DNA of 64,000 nt from Flavilitoribacter nigricans DSM 23189 = NBRC 102662 (lineage in GTDB: Bacteria > Bacteroidota > Bacteroidia > Chitinophagales > Saprospiraceae): contig NZ_PDUD01000017.1 of NCBI RefSeq assembly GCF_002646595.1, forward strand, positions 124,001 through 188,000. The letters are read 5' to 3'. The notes beneath the pieces are model-generated. The model was not told the DNA's origin. It searched no databases and saw nothing but the letters and a program-made list of their open reading frames with translations. Position 1 is the stretch's first letter. Each line of letters opens with the position of its first letter. Below, in pieces: positions 34,635 to 44,243 of the stretch. A program made the position numbers and the translations under genes.

Positions 34635-34765
34635 CCGTTTCTGGTCCATACCTTCCATTCCGCTTCCCAGTCCTTTCTTTTTCCGTTAAGCTTCCGAACA
34701 TTTTTTTCCTATCCGCTGCGCCGTAATATTTGCTAACTTTACAGTAGATAACCAGAAACTTAGCT

Positions 34766-36454
34766 ATGAAAAAAACAGTACGCCAGCTCCTGCTATCGGC
34801 CATTCTCCTATTGCCCATCTGGAGTTGTATGACCAACCGGGTCCCCGACGGATACGTGCCCTACGAAGAATACGTCAAAAAACCCGTTTCTGATTTTTGG
34901 AAAAACGCAACGGTCTATTTCCTGCTCACCGACCGCTTCCAAAACGGCAATACCGACAACGACCTGGTACTGGGCCGCAAACAGGACGGCGCCAAACTGA
35001 GAAGTTTTATGGGCGGCGACCTGCAGGGCATCACCCAAAAGATCCGGGAGGGTTACTTTGAAGCCCTCGGGGTAGACGCCATCTGGATGACGCCCATCGT
35101 GGAACAGGTCCACGGCTTTACCGACGAAGGAACGGGCAAAACCTACGGTTACCACGGTTACTGGGCCCGGGACTGGACGCGGCTGGATCCGAATTTCGGC
35201 ACCGAAGCGGATTTTGCCGAGTTGGTAGAGGCGGCCCACGAACGCGGCATCCGCATCCTGATGGACGTAGTGATGAACCATACCGGCCCCGTAACGGAGC
35301 AGGATTCGCAATGGCCCGATGCCTGGGTCCGGACGGAACCGACCTGTACCTATACCGGCTACACCACGACGGTAAGTTGCACGCTGGTCGACAATCTGCC
35401 GGATATACGTACCGGCAGCGACGAAGCGGTCGAACTACCGGCATTCCTTAAAGAAAAATGGGCGCAGGAAGGCCGGCTGGAAGAAGAAATGCGCTCTTTG
35501 GATGAATTTTTCAAACGCACGGGCCTGCCGCGGGCACCCCGCTTTTATCTGGTCAAATGGTTCCGGGACTGGGTCCGGAAATACGGATTGGACGGTTTCC
35601 GGATCGATACCGCCAAACACACGGAGGCCTCCATCTGGGAAGAATTGAAAAAGGAATGCCGCGAAGCCTTCTGGGAATGGAAAAAAGCCAATCCGAAACT
35701 GGTGATCGACCGGGAAGACTTTTACATGGTCGGTGAAGTCTACGGCTTTGGGGTAGGTGGCGATCGCGCTTACAACTACGGTGACCGGGAAGTGGACTTC
35801 TTCGATAACGGATTCGAAAGCCTCATCAATTTTGCGTTTAAATCAGACGCTTCCATGGATTACGAAGCGCTCTTCAGCAAATACAACACGGCCCTGAACG
35901 GAGGTCCTTTACAGGATGTGAGTATTCTGAACTACGTCAGTTCCCACGATGACGGCTCCCCTTTTGACGCAACACGCGAGAAAGCTCTCGAAGCCGGCAC
36001 CAAACTCCTGCTCTGCCCGGGCGGGGTACAGATCTACTACGGTGACGAAACGGCCCGTCCGCTCCGGATCGAAGGCACCGAAGGAGACGCTAATCTGCGT
36101 TCTTTTATGAATTGGGAAGACGTACAGGATCCAACTACTCAGGCGGTGCTGGAACACTGGCAGAAACTCGGCCAGTTCCGACAGCAGCACCCGGCAGTCG
36201 GTGCGGGCATCCACCGGCAATTGAATGCGGCTCCGTATTTTTTCAGCCGTACACTGGAAGGCACCAAAGGAACGGACAAAGTGGTGGTTGCACTGGAATT
36301 ACCGCCCGGCCCGAAACAGGTTCCGCTCTTTGAGACCTTTCCGGAAGGTACAGTACTGAAGGATTATTACTCCGGTATTTCGGTAGTAGTGCGTTCGGAT
36401 AAAGTGACGCTGGATAGCCCCTACGGGATCGCTCTGCTGGGAGAAGAAGAATAA
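34766..36454 (+). CDS. GH13 alpha-amylase-family lipoprotein
   Basis: 562 residues with a lipoprotein signal ending at Cys21 (LPIWSC). The TIM-barrel motifs are complete: region I DVVMNH, region II GFRIDTAKH (nucleophile Asp281), region III MVGEVYG (acid/base Glu324), region IV YVSSHDD (Asp395). The long B-domain insert (TCTYTGYTTTVSCTLVDNLPD) and overall order resemble periplasmic MalS-type amylases. It cleaves alpha-1,4-glucans at the cell envelope. It is not in a SusCD locus. Ends 51 bp from the convergent fhs gene. Confidence 0.9.
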   Translation: MKKTVRQLLLSAILLLPIWSCMTNRVPDGYVPYEEYVKKPVSDFWKNATVYFLLTDRFQNGNTDNDLVLGRKQDGAKLRSFMGGDLQGITQKIREGYFEALGVDAIWMTPIVEQVHGFTDEGTGKTYGYHGYWARDWTRLDPNFGTEADFAELVEAAHERGIRILMDVVMNHTGPVTEQDSQWPDAWVRTEPTCTYTGYTTTVSCTLVDNLPDIRTGSDEAVELPAFLKEKWAQEGRLEEEMRSLDEFFKRTGLPRAPRFYLVKWFRDWVRKYGLDGFRIDTAKHTEASIWEELKKECREAFWEWKKANPKLVIDREDFYMVGEVYGFGVGGDRAYNYGDREVDFFDNGFESLINFAFKSDASMDYEALFSKYNTALNGGPLQDVSILNYVSSHDDGSPFDATREKALEAGTKLLLCPGGVQIYYGDETARPLRIEGTEGDANLRSFMNWEDVQDPTTQAVLEHWQKLGQFRQQHPAVGAGIHRQLNAAPYFFSRTLEGTKGTDKVVVALELPPGPKQVPLFETFPEGTVLKDYYSGISVVVRSDKVTLDSPYGIALLGEEE

Positions 36455-36461
36455 AAAATCC

Positions 36462-36494
36462 GTCATGAGGAGCCGCTACCCTGCTCCTCATGAC
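36462..36494. terminator. Bidirectional hairpin between amylase and fhs
   Basis: GTCATGAGGAGC pairs perfectly with GCTCCTCATGAC around a 9-nt loop, with an A run on one side. It has the same arm motif as the hairpin at 27690. Confidence 0.65.
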
Positions 36495-36504
36495 TCCCTA
36501 TTTC

Positions 36505-38175
36505 CTAGAATAGCCCTGTAATGTTGCCCTCCGCATCAATGTCGATATGTTCGGCAGCCGGTTCGGCGGGCAGGCCGGGCATGCGCATGATGTTGCCGGT
36601 GATCGGGATGAGGAAGCCCGCTCCGGCAGCGATCTCGATCTCCCGGACGGTGACCACAAAATCCTTGGGCCGACCGAGCAATTTGGGGTTATCGGAAAGT
36701 GATTTCTGGGTTTTGGCAATACAGACCGGCAGTTTATCCAGTCCCAGTCCGGCAATCTTTCGCAGGTCGGCTTTGGCTTTGGCCGTATAGTCAATAGCTT
36801 TGGCCCCGTAGATCTTTGCCGCTACCGTGGCGATCTTTTCTTCCACGGGCAGGTCCCAGTCGTACAGGGGACGGAAATCCCCTTCCGAGCGGTCGATGGC
36901 CTCAACCACTGCCTCCGCTAGTTGGGTGGTACCGCCGCCACCTTCGGCCCAGCCGTCCGCTACCACCGCTTCTACGCCCAGTTCGGTAGCTCGTTGCTGC
37001 ACGATGGCCACTTCTTCGTCACTATCCCCGGCAAAGCGGTTGATCGCCACCACGGCCGGAATACCGAATAGGCCGATATTTTCCAGATGTTTTTCCAGAT
37101 TGGGCAGTCCGGCGCGAACGGCTTCGGGATTATTCTCCTTCAAATCACTCAGCGCCACGCCTCCGTGGTATTTCAGGGCCCGAATGGTGGCCACCAGAAC
37201 TACGGCCCTTGGCGACAAACCGGCGCTTTGGCACTTGATATCGAAGAATTTTTCTGCTCCCAGATCAAATCCGAAACCGGCTTCCGTCACCACGTAATCC
37301 GCCAGAGAAAGCCCCATGCGCGTGGCGATCACCGAATTGGTCCCCTGGGCGATATTGGCAAATGGTCCGCCGTGGATGATCGCCGGGTTGCCCTCTATCG
37401 TTTGTACCAGATTGGGCTGGATGGCGTCCTTCAGCAGGGCCGCCATTGCGCCCTGAGCGTTGAGGTCTCGCGCGTAGATCGGCTGCTTATCAAAAGTGAA
37501 ACCCACAAAGATATTGCCGAGTCTTTCCTTCAGATCTTTCCGATCCTTGGCCAGACAAAGAATCGCCATGATCTCCGAAGCGGCGGTAATATCAAAACCG
37601 GTTTCCCGGGGTACACCGGAGGCCGTGCCGCCGAGGCCGATCACGACCTGGCGCAAAGCCCGGTCGTTCATGTCCAGTACGCGCTTCCAGAGCACCGTAC
37701 GCGGATCGATACCCAGCGAGCGGGTTTTACTTTGCAGGTTGTTGTCGATCAGGGCCGCAAGCAGATTATGCGCTTTTTCAATGGCCGAAAAGTCCCCGGT
37801 AAAGTGTAGGTTAATATCCTCCATCGGCAGTACCTGGGACCAGCCCCCGCCGGTAGCGCCGCCCTTAATGCCGAATACCGGCCCCAGGGAAGGTTCGCGC
37901 AGCACCACGCAGGTCTGGTGACCGTTGCGATTTAACCCTTCGGATAAACCGATAGAGACGGTCGTTTTCCCCTCCCCGGCGGGTGTTGGAGAAATAGCGG
38001 ATACCAGGATCAACTTACTCTTTTTCCATCTGGATTCCTCAATGAGATGTAGCGGGAGTTTGGCTTTATACTTGCCGTAGAGTTCCAGTTCATCAGCGGG
38101 AACGTTGAGTTTTTGTGCGACCTCCTGAATAGGCCGCAATTGCACCGATCGGGCAATCTCGAGATCTGTATTCAT
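36505..38175 (-). CDS. fhs: Formate-tetrahydrofolate ligase
   Basis: 556 residues, full length. The ATP-binding P-loop is SPTPAGEGKTTVSIGL. Further signatures are REPSLGPVFGIKGGATGGG, HFTGDFSAIEKAHNLLAALIDN, and GFDLGAEKFFDIKCQ, ending with GNIMRMPGLPAEPAAEHIDID. It makes 10-formyl-tetrahydrofolate from formate and ATP for purine synthesis and one-carbon metabolism in the cytosol. Transcribed from near the rimM end; no folD is adjacent. Confidence 0.96.
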   Translation of the reverse strand: MNTDLEIARSVQLRPIQEVAQKLNVPADELELYGKYKAKLPLHLIEESRWKKSKLILVSAISPTPAGEGKTTVSIGLSEGLNRNGHQTCVVLREPSLGPVFGIKGGATGGGWSQVLPMEDINLHFTGDFSAIEKAHNLLAALIDNNLQSKTRSLGIDPRTVLWKRVLDMNDRALRQVVIGLGGTASGVPRETGFDITAASEIMAILCLAKDRKDLKERLGNIFVGFTFDKQPIYARDLNAQGAMAALLKDAIQPNLVQTIEGNPAIIHGGPFANIAQGTNSVIATRMGLSLADYVVTEAGFGFDLGAEKFFDIKCQSAGLSPRAVVLVATIRALKYHGGVALSDLKENNPEAVRAGLPNLEKHLENIGLFGIPAVVAINRFAGDSDEEVAIVQQRATELGVEAVVADGWAEGGGGTTQLAEAVVEAIDRSEGDFRPLYDWDLPVEEKIATVAAKIYGAKAIDYTAKAKADLRKIAGLGLDKLPVCIAKTQKSLSDNPKLLGRPKDFVVTVREIEIAAGAGFLIPITGNIMRMPGLPAEPAAEHIDIDAEGNITGLF

Positions 38176-38278
38176 TTTCAGCGATATTGGTTAAGGCGTA
38201 TTTTTCCGTAGTTATCTTGCATGCCGGCAGCGGCTCCCCAAAGACAAGCAATATTCTTGATACTACCGATGATCTAAA

Positions 38279-38806
38279 TCACAACTCCAGCAGACCTTCC
38301 GGTAGGTTCATGATCACTTTTTTTTCCTTATGAGCCACTTTAACGATCAGATCCGGGTGGAGCGGGATCATGATCTCCTGTTCTTTGTAGGTGAGTCCGG
38401 CCAGGAATTGCTGGGGTAATTCGATCACCTCTTCGATCTTCCCGATATCGCCCAGCGCTTCGTCACTCAGGGTGTAACCAATCCATTTGGCGAAACCTGA
38501 GCTATCTTTAACCGCAGTCTGTTCTTCTTCGGGGACGGATATATCTTCCCGGCGGAGCGAAAGCACCTTGTTGGTCAGTGGACGGGCATCCTCGCGGCTG
38601 TCCACTTCCTCTAGCTTAAGATACAGCGGATCGCCGCCCCAACGATCTTCCACAAAAAATGGTGTAGGTTGTCCTCCGGCTTCCAGGAAAACCACTTCCG
38701 CATCGACAAAATCGTCGAGAAATGCGTCTTCAATAGTGATCCGCAGGGTTCCATCCACCCCGTGCGTCTTATTAGTCTTGCCGATCGGTACGAGTTCTAT
38801 TGACAT
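38279..38806 (-). CDS. rimM: Ribosome maturation factor RimM
   Basis: 175 residues. The N-domain has VPIGKTNKTHGVDGTLRI (the G.hGv.G.l.v signature) and the PRC-barrel C-domain has WIGYTLSDEALGDIGKIEEVIELPQQ and IMIPLHPDLIVKVAHKEKKVIMNLPEGLLEL. It assists 16S processing at the 30S head with S19. In most genomes it follows rpsP; here rpsP is not adjacent. Confidence 0.92.
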   Translation of the reverse strand: MSIELVPIGKTNKTHGVDGTLRITIEDAFLDDFVDAEVVFLEAGGQPTPFFVEDRWGGDPLYLKLEEVDSREDARPLTNKVLSLRREDISVPEEEQTAVKDSSGFAKWIGYTLSDEALGDIGKIEEVIELPQQFLAGLTYKEQEIMIPLHPDLIVKVAHKEKKVIMNLPEGLLEL

Positions 38807-38878
38807 GCTGGCTGCTTGTGCGGTAAAGATAAGAGGAAGTTGGAAAAGTAAAACCTAAACACCTTCACACCGGGGGCT

Positions 38879-39646
38879 TTAATCCAGCAGGCGCTTTTTC
38901 AGGATCAGGCCTTTTTCGGCCTTTTCCACCCAGGGTAAGGTAATGCAATACCCCAGATCGCCGTTGCAGCAAAATTCACACTGGCTGTCCATTACCTGGA
39001 TCTCCTGGTAGATGAGTCCTTTACCGGCAGCGTATACCTCGTAACCGGAGCGGTACTGAATATTATTTTCCAGATCGGCGAGCCGGACCACGTAGACATC
39101 CGGGACGGATTGTCCATTCAGTTGGAATTCAGCCCGTCTTTCCACTACGGTATTATCCCAGCCTTTATAGAAGTCGATACTCTCGCCGGCCAGTTCAATA
39201 TCTATCCGGTCCGGGAAATAAGCCGTCCCGTCCCATTCCAGTCCGTCTTGTAGGGGGAATCGAAGTTTTATGAACCGCAGATTATTTTCGGTATAGACCG
39301 CTTCGCGTTCACCGCGACTACTGCTCACAACGGAATGGATCTGCCAGGGATCAGCGGAATTTTGGCGGTAATATCGCTCAATGCGGAATACCAGCGCACC
39401 GGTATTATCCCGGAGCGTATCGACTACGTCCTCCCGGAAAAAACCGAAAGAAGTGTCCGGCACAATGCCCTGAACGGAGGGGTCGAAGATGATGGAATCT
39501 ACCGCGTAGTGGCGGGACTGGCCCACTTCCAGCGGAAAGTACTCGTAGCCCATCACCAGATCGAGATCTTCCAGAGTGGATTTGTTACAGGAAAAAAAGA
39601 TACCCAGAGCGGATAGCAGGATCAGCAGAGCCGGCTTAGCTTTCAT
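38879..39646 (-). CDS. Lipoprotein of unknown function
   Basis: 255 residues with lipobox FFSC (Cys20). The mature part is beta-rich (YFPLEVGQSRHYAVDSI, GALVFRIERYYR, LRFIKLRFPLQDGLEWDG, VVERRAEFQLNGQSVPDVYVVR). A cysteine cluster QCEFCCNGDLGYC lies near the end and could form two disulfides. The opening 'YfPl.vG....Y.vdsi' is common in Bacteroidota lipoproteins of unknown function. Stands between rimM and the ECF-sigma locus on the same strand. Confidence 0.65.
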   Translation of the reverse strand: MKAKPALLILLSALGIFFSCNKSTLEDLDLVMGYEYFPLEVGQSRHYAVDSIIFDPSVQGIVPDTSFGFFREDVVDTLRDNTGALVFRIERYYRQNSADPWQIHSVVSSSRGEREAVYTENNLRFIKLRFPLQDGLEWDGTAYFPDRIDIELAGESIDFYKGWDNTVVERRAEFQLNGQSVPDVYVVRLADLENNIQYRSGYEVYAAGKGLIYQEIQVMDSQCEFCCNGDLGYCITLPWVEKAEKGLILKKRLLD

Positions 39647-39757
39647 ACGTTAATTGGAATATAGTCCCGGGAAGGACGACATCCGATCATTCTGCTGCCG
39701 TTCACCTTCCCTTATTACCGTAAAGATAAGCCCGCAGGTGCAGCTTTGCAAGGTGCT

Positions 39758-41209
39758 TTAAAATCGAAATCCGGTACTGAGCCACAGGCTGCGGTCCGTT
39801 TTCTGGTAGACCGGGTTATCCAGTTGATTGGTCAGACTGTGCTGATACTGCAGCCGGACATTCCATCTGGCGTTCGGGCGGAAAGTCACCCCAAGCGTTC
39901 CCGAAGTGAAAAATTTATTCAGCACCAGGGACGTCGGTGCGGCGTAATTGCCGTTGCCATACTGGTAGAGTACATACTGTCGACTTGAATTGCTGACGGT
40001 AACGTCCAGTCCGGCGCCCAAAAAGCTGCCGTTGGGATTGTTACTGACACCTTTCCAGGAGGTTTTCTGTAACCAGCTCATCCGGACTCCGGCCGCAACA
40101 CCCCAGGTTCGGGAAAATTGCCAGTCCAGCAGTATCGGCACATCAAGATATGCGGTGGTCACTTTGACCTTACTGGATTCTACCGCTTCCGAAACGCTGT
40201 TGAATCCGGGGTCCTGTGCCACTGGATCACTATTATTCTGGCTGTCCAGGCTGGCCTGCTCGTTAGCGAGATCCTTCTGAGACGAAGGACGGAAACTCAC
40301 CAGAAAAGGTTCCCGTTGCACGTGAAAACCGATACCGCTCTGCACGGACCATTTACCGGCATCATTTAGTTTCAGTCCGGTGCGCAGTTCCGTCATTAGC
40401 CCGATCGCATTTCCGTTGACGCCGGCCAGTACCCCGCCGTTGATCTCAAAGGGTACAAAAAGCGGCTTTTTGGGATTATAGATATTGATCCGACTCAATG
40501 GCAGCGGCTCCTGATCGAGGGCGGCGATCTCTTCTCCCGGCAGTTGGTCCAGTACAAATACCTCAACTTCCGGTAGCGGGCGATCCGCATTATTGGCGTC
40601 TGCCGGACTTTCGGAAACAGCTTGGTCTTTATTGCTATTGTTTTCTTTGTTGGAAGTTTTATCTACGGTACGTTGGTCGTTCTTCAGCGGGCCGCCGGTC
40701 TCCTCGTTCTGATCATCTTCGGTCAGTAGGGTATTTTGGGCGAGGGGAAACGCTGAGCCGGAAATTCTCCGTTCCTCCGTAGTCTCTACTTCGATGATCG
40801 CATCTTTTTTCGAAGAGGCAGCTGCCGGCGTCCGGCTACCGGTGGTTTCGGCCGCTACTGTACGGCCGGCTTCGGACTGCTTATCCGGACGTTCGTTCGC
40901 CACTTCTTCCTGTCCAACTGTGGAAGATGTCGTGGAAGTTCTCTCCCGATCCGTGGTGGTATCGGCCACCCGTTCCTGTTTTTCCGCCGGACCATTCGCC
41001 AGCGAAGCATTTATTTCCGATGAGCCGACAGGCCGCAGGAATATAAAACCCACGGTGCCGATCAACAGGACGGCGGCGGCCAGCCAAAACCACCAAAATA
41101 CGACCGGCTTTCTGGAGCTGCCGTCTACCGGCATTTCCCGATCCAGCATGTCCCTCATTTTGGACCATGCCTGATCACTCAGCTCATCCATATTCCAATT
41201 ATCCCGCAT
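39758..41209 (-). CDS. Sigma-linked protein: cytoplasmic head, one TM helix, disordered linker, beta-barrel-like domain
   Basis: 483 residues. Residues 1-34 (MDELSDQAWSKMRDMLDREMP) form a short cytoplasmic segment like an anti-sigma anchor. Residues ~36-58 are a single transmembrane helix. A ~150-residue Ser/Thr/Glu-rich disordered linker follows, then from ~235 a domain of alternating strands ending in ..RSLWLSTGFRF, with a C-terminal Phe as in outer-membrane barrels. The start overlaps the ECF sigma stop by 11 bp. No cleavable signal is visible. It may regulate the sigma factor from the envelope. Confidence 0.7.
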   Translation of the reverse strand: MRDNWNMDELSDQAWSKMRDMLDREMPVDGSSRKPVVFWWFWLAAAVLLIGTVGFIFLRPVGSSEINASLANGPAEKQERVADTTTDRERTSTTSSTVGQEEVANERPDKQSEAGRTVAAETTGSRTPAAASSKKDAIIEVETTEERRISGSAFPLAQNTLLTEDDQNEETGGPLKNDQRTVDKTSNKENNSNKDQAVSESPADANNADRPLPEVEVFVLDQLPGEEIAALDQEPLPLSRINIYNPKKPLFVPFEINGGVLAGVNGNAIGLMTELRTGLKLNDAGKWSVQSGIGFHVQREPFLVSFRPSSQKDLANEQASLDSQNNSDPVAQDPGFNSVSEAVESSKVKVTTAYLDVPILLDWQFSRTWGVAAGVRMSWLQKTSWKGVSNNPNGSFLGAGLDVTVSNSSRQYVLYQYGNGNYAAPTSLVLNKFFTSGTLGVTFRPNARWNVRLQYQHSLTNQLDNPVYQKTDRSLWLSTGFRF

Positions 41210-41762
41210 GATTCTTTGAGTTGTAGTAGTAGTCTTTGATCAATTCTTTTAGTTTTTGCCGGGCCATAGCCAGGTGCCATTTAGAAGTACCAACGCTGAT
41301 ACCGATCTTTTCCGAAATTTCCGGATGCGTGTAGCCCTCTACGGCGTACAGCCAGAATACCCTTCGGGTTGCTTCGGGAAGATGATCGACCAAACGGGTG
41401 ATATCATCCCAGTAGAGATTATCCAGAGCTCTGGCGCGTTGGGGGGTATCACGGTCTTCAATATCCAGGAAGTGAATGGTCTTGGAGTTTTTCCGGTAGT
41501 AATCCGATAAACTGTGGAACACCAGTTTCCTGATCCATCCCTCCAGTGAGCCCGCGAATGCGAAGGTGTGTAACTTCTTGAAAACCCGGAGGAAACCGAT
41601 GTTGACGATCTCCATCGCAGTATCCTGATCGTTAGCATATCGCATACACATACGCATCATGCTCGGGAAATACTTGCGGAATAGCATTTCCTGGCAGAAG
41701 CGATCGTTTTCCACGCATCCGCGTACTAGTTCTTCATCTGTATACTGCTCCGGTTTTCCCAT
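41199..41762 (-). CDS. ECF RNA polymerase sigma factor
   Basis: 187 residues. Region 2 contains LFRKYFPSMMRMCMRYANDQDTAMEIVNIGFLRVFKKL, and region 4 contains LPEATRRVFWLYAVEGYTHPEISEKIGISVGTSKWHLAMARQKLKELI. It lacks other sigma domains. It should direct RNA polymerase to a small regulon, probably its own operon. Overlaps the next gene (stop within start), so the two are translationally coupled. Confidence 0.92.
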   Translation of the reverse strand: MGKPEQYTDEELVRGCVENDRFCQEMLFRKYFPSMMRMCMRYANDQDTAMEIVNIGFLRVFKKLHTFAFAGSLEGWIRKLVFHSLSDYYRKNSKTIHFLDIEDRDTPQRARALDNLYWDDITRLVDHLPEATRRVFWLYAVEGYTHPEISEKIGISVGTSKWHLAMARQKLKELIKDYYYNSKNHAG

Positions 41763-41794
41763 TTATTGTTTGCTCCTCGAAAGCTATGCTGCTT

Positions 41795-42799
41795 TTAAAA
41801 AATAACGCTTGCCCGTATGCAAAGTCTGCGGTACAAAACATCGCGGGTAATGATCTCCCCGCTGAAGAAGAATTCCCGCTCAGTAATGGCTTTTTGAAAT
41901 TTGTACCCCAGGTCAAAGGCCAGATTGATGGTCTTATCCGCTCCCAGCCGATAGCCGATGGCCGGATGGAACATGTAGCCACCTTCGAAACGGCGCACAT
42001 CCTGATTGGCAGATTCGGTCCGAAACGGGAAGCCGTAACCCAGTCCGACATTCCAATAGGGCGTGTTTTTCTTCTTGAACAGATATCCCCTGCCTTCCAC
42101 AAACAGCGGAACGAACGTATCTCCGCCGTCCGTATTGGCGTAGCCATCCAGGGATACGCCGACGCCGAGCCCGATATGTCGGTTGAACTGATGACCAACG
42201 GCAGCCTGCAGGCTCAGTCCCATTTCCGAGCGATATTCTCCCCCGCCGGGCAGCAGGGCAAATACCACTGCACTGTAGAAACCTTTCTCCCGGAAGGCGT
42301 AGACTTTGGGTTTTCGTTCCCGCTTCATGACGAGCGTAACCACCGGGTCTTTCGGCTCCTGCACGATGCGCAGGATATCGCTGTCATCGATCCGGATCTC
42401 ACTGGAACCGATCTGAAAGCGAAGGAAATTCCCACGCTGGTACTCCTGCATCTGCCCGCGCAGGATGCTACCGTCTTTCAGGTAAACGATATCCACCGTT
42501 TCAATGGAATCCAGTTTCACCAGTTCATCAATAAACTTACTTTTCGATTTTTCGGACCAGCCGATGCTATCGACGTGGTTCAGTTCGAAACGAACGGCCT
42601 GGCCCCGCGGCCCTTTCAGCACCACATTCTCATTCCGCTTGTACCTGATCACGATCCCGTAGTAGATCAGCTCACTTTTGTGATAGACCGTGTCCCGCAA
42701 CAAATGCGGCGGTATCCGCTTTTGGGCGGACAGGCCGGGTCCCAGACTGAGCAGGAAGAAAAAGACCAGAAATTTGGCGATGTATACCTCTTTGTTCAA
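41795..42799 (-). CDS. Predicted outer-membrane beta-barrel protein
   Basis: 334 residues with signal peptide ending GLSAQ. Residues ~30-150 form a domain with repeated short strands (LIYYGIVIRYKRNENVVLKG, VDIVYLKDGSILRGQMQEY, IGSSEIRIDDSDILRIV), reminding one of DUF domains that precede barrels. From ~170 come alternating strands (GLSLQAAVGHQFNRHIGLGVGVSLDGY, NVGLGYGFPF, INLAFDLGYKFQKA), ending in SVIF. 32 bp upstream of the sigma gene on the same strand. Function unknown. Confidence 0.7.
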   Translation of the reverse strand: MNKEVYIAKFLVFFFLLSLGPGLSAQKRIPPHLLRDTVYHKSELIYYGIVIRYKRNENVVLKGPRGQAVRFELNHVDSIGWSEKSKSKFIDELVKLDSIETVDIVYLKDGSILRGQMQEYQRGNFLRFQIGSSEIRIDDSDILRIVQEPKDPVVTLVMKRERKPKVYAFREKGFYSAVVFALLPGGGEYRSEMGLSLQAAVGHQFNRHIGLGVGVSLDGYANTDGGDTFVPLFVEGRGYLFKKKNTPYWNVGLGYGFPFRTESANQDVRRFEGGYMFHPAIGYRLGADKTINLAFDLGYKFQKAITEREFFFSGEIITRDVLYRRLCIRASVIF

Positions 42800-42849
42800 T
42801 ATTTTCGATTTTACTGTATTCGATCGGTCCTCACCAGTTAGCAGTGGTA

Positions 42850-44160
42850 CTACTTCACTGGTAAGACACTTAAAAGCTCGGGCTCCCCCGGTTTGCTGAA
42901 ATCATATTGATAAATACCGTCAATGGCACCGATCACGGCTATATTACTGCCCGGTATATGCTCGATATAAAAAGCCCGGATATCAATAATACTTTCCGCG
43001 GAGCGTTCAATGGGTTCGGGCCTTTCCGGTTTTGAGAAGACCTTCAGGCCACTCGTCCAGTCCGCTACCAGGGTCTGCTCATTGACCACTTCGATATCCC
43101 AGGGGCTTTCCGCGTTGAGGACCTGCCAGAGTACCGGTTCCTTTTCCGAAAAATCGTGTACATAAACCCCTTTACTCGAAGTGTAGCGGCCACAGGCACC
43201 GGTCCGCACTCCAATATAACCATAATTCCCCGTAAAAAACGAGGGCAGACAGGGGTTGTAAGAGCCGAAAAGCTCGATCAGTTGGGGTACTCCGGGGTTC
43301 CGCGTATCCATGACAAATAAGCCTCTTTCTCCGTAGACCAGCAAATAATTTTCGAAAGCCCGTACCGACCGTACTTCCCTACAATCATCCAGTGAATAGC
43401 TCGCCACCGGGATCAGACCATTATTAAAGTTATAGACCTGGAGCCTTTCGTTCTTTACCAGATAGAAATTGTCACCGTACAAACTGAATTTGTACTGATT
43501 GCGCACCCGATCGGAACTGATCGGATTCGGCGTGATATCCAGGAATTCCAAACCGTCGCGGGCCGTAAACCGACCGCCCACTTCCCGCAGACTTTGTTCC
43601 ACGGCATAGGCCTGTTCGGACTCTATCCAAAAAATATCGTTCTGGTAATTCGGGTCATCCACGTTCACCGTAATTTTCCGCTCCTCCAGTTCGAAATCGA
43701 TCAGTACTCCACGGGCGGTCAGTCCCTCAAGATCCGAGAAAAAATACGGGGAACGCTGGAGCAGTTCAGGGTTGGCCGGATTGGAAATATCAAAAACCAC
43801 CAGATCGGCAAAATCCCCCACATACAGGTAATTTTCCCGGATACACAATTCATCGATACCCGGCATCTGGATAAAATTGACCAGCTGCGGATTGACCGGA
43901 TCTGCATTGTCAACAATATGGATGCCGGCCCTCCGGTCGCTGATGAACAGGTAATTGCCGTAGGTCAACATCCGGTCGGGGCGATCTATTTCGGGATTAC
44001 TCGCCAGTATTCCGGATGTAGGACGATAATCTTCCATATCCAGGTACACCGGTTTGTACAGGCGGTATTCCTTGGAGACCATTTCCGCACCGTCTTTCTG
44101 ACAACTCTGGAAGAATAAAGCACTGACTAAAAGGGTAAAAAAGAGCGTGTGTTTAGGCAT
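42850..44160 (-). CDS. LVIVD-repeat lipoprotein (copy 1)
   Basis: 436 residues from the ATG at 44160 (MPKHTLFFTLLVSALFFQSC, lipidated Cys20). The mature protein is a beta-propeller of LVIVD repeats: YLFISDRRAGIHIVDNADPVNPQLV, YLYVGDFADLVVFDISNPANPELL, LLVYGERGLFVMDTRNPGVPQLI, YQYDFSKPGEPELL. The opening ~25 mature residues (KEYRLYKPVYLDMEDYR) are nearly the same as in the neighbour at 44244, showing tandem duplication. Surface-bound lipoprotein; ligand unknown. Confidence 0.83.
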   Translation of the reverse strand: MPKHTLFFTLLVSALFFQSCQKDGAEMVSKEYRLYKPVYLDMEDYRPTSGILASNPEIDRPDRMLTYGNYLFISDRRAGIHIVDNADPVNPQLVNFIQMPGIDELCIRENYLYVGDFADLVVFDISNPANPELLQRSPYFFSDLEGLTARGVLIDFELEERKITVNVDDPNYQNDIFWIESEQAYAVEQSLREVGGRFTARDGLEFLDITPNPISSDRVRNQYKFSLYGDNFYLVKNERLQVYNFNNGLIPVASYSLDDCREVRSVRAFENYLLVYGERGLFVMDTRNPGVPQLIELFGSYNPCLPSFFTGNYGYIGVRTGACGRYTSSKGVYVHDFSEKEPVLWQVLNAESPWDIEVVNEQTLVADWTSGLKVFSKPERPEPIERSAESIIDIRAFYIEHIPGSNIAVIGAIDGIYQYDFSKPGEPELLSVLPVK

Positions 44161-44243
44161 TGTTCCAGATTTTGGAGTTGTGGAAAAGGGCTGAATCGGG
44201 ATAGGGTCCACAGCGTGAGTGGCCCCTATCCCGCTTTCCGGGA

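Noticed and set aside
41786-42841. 351-codon frame on the plus strand
   Set aside because: Antisense to the barrel-protein gene, which has a signal peptide, strand periodicity and a proper end.
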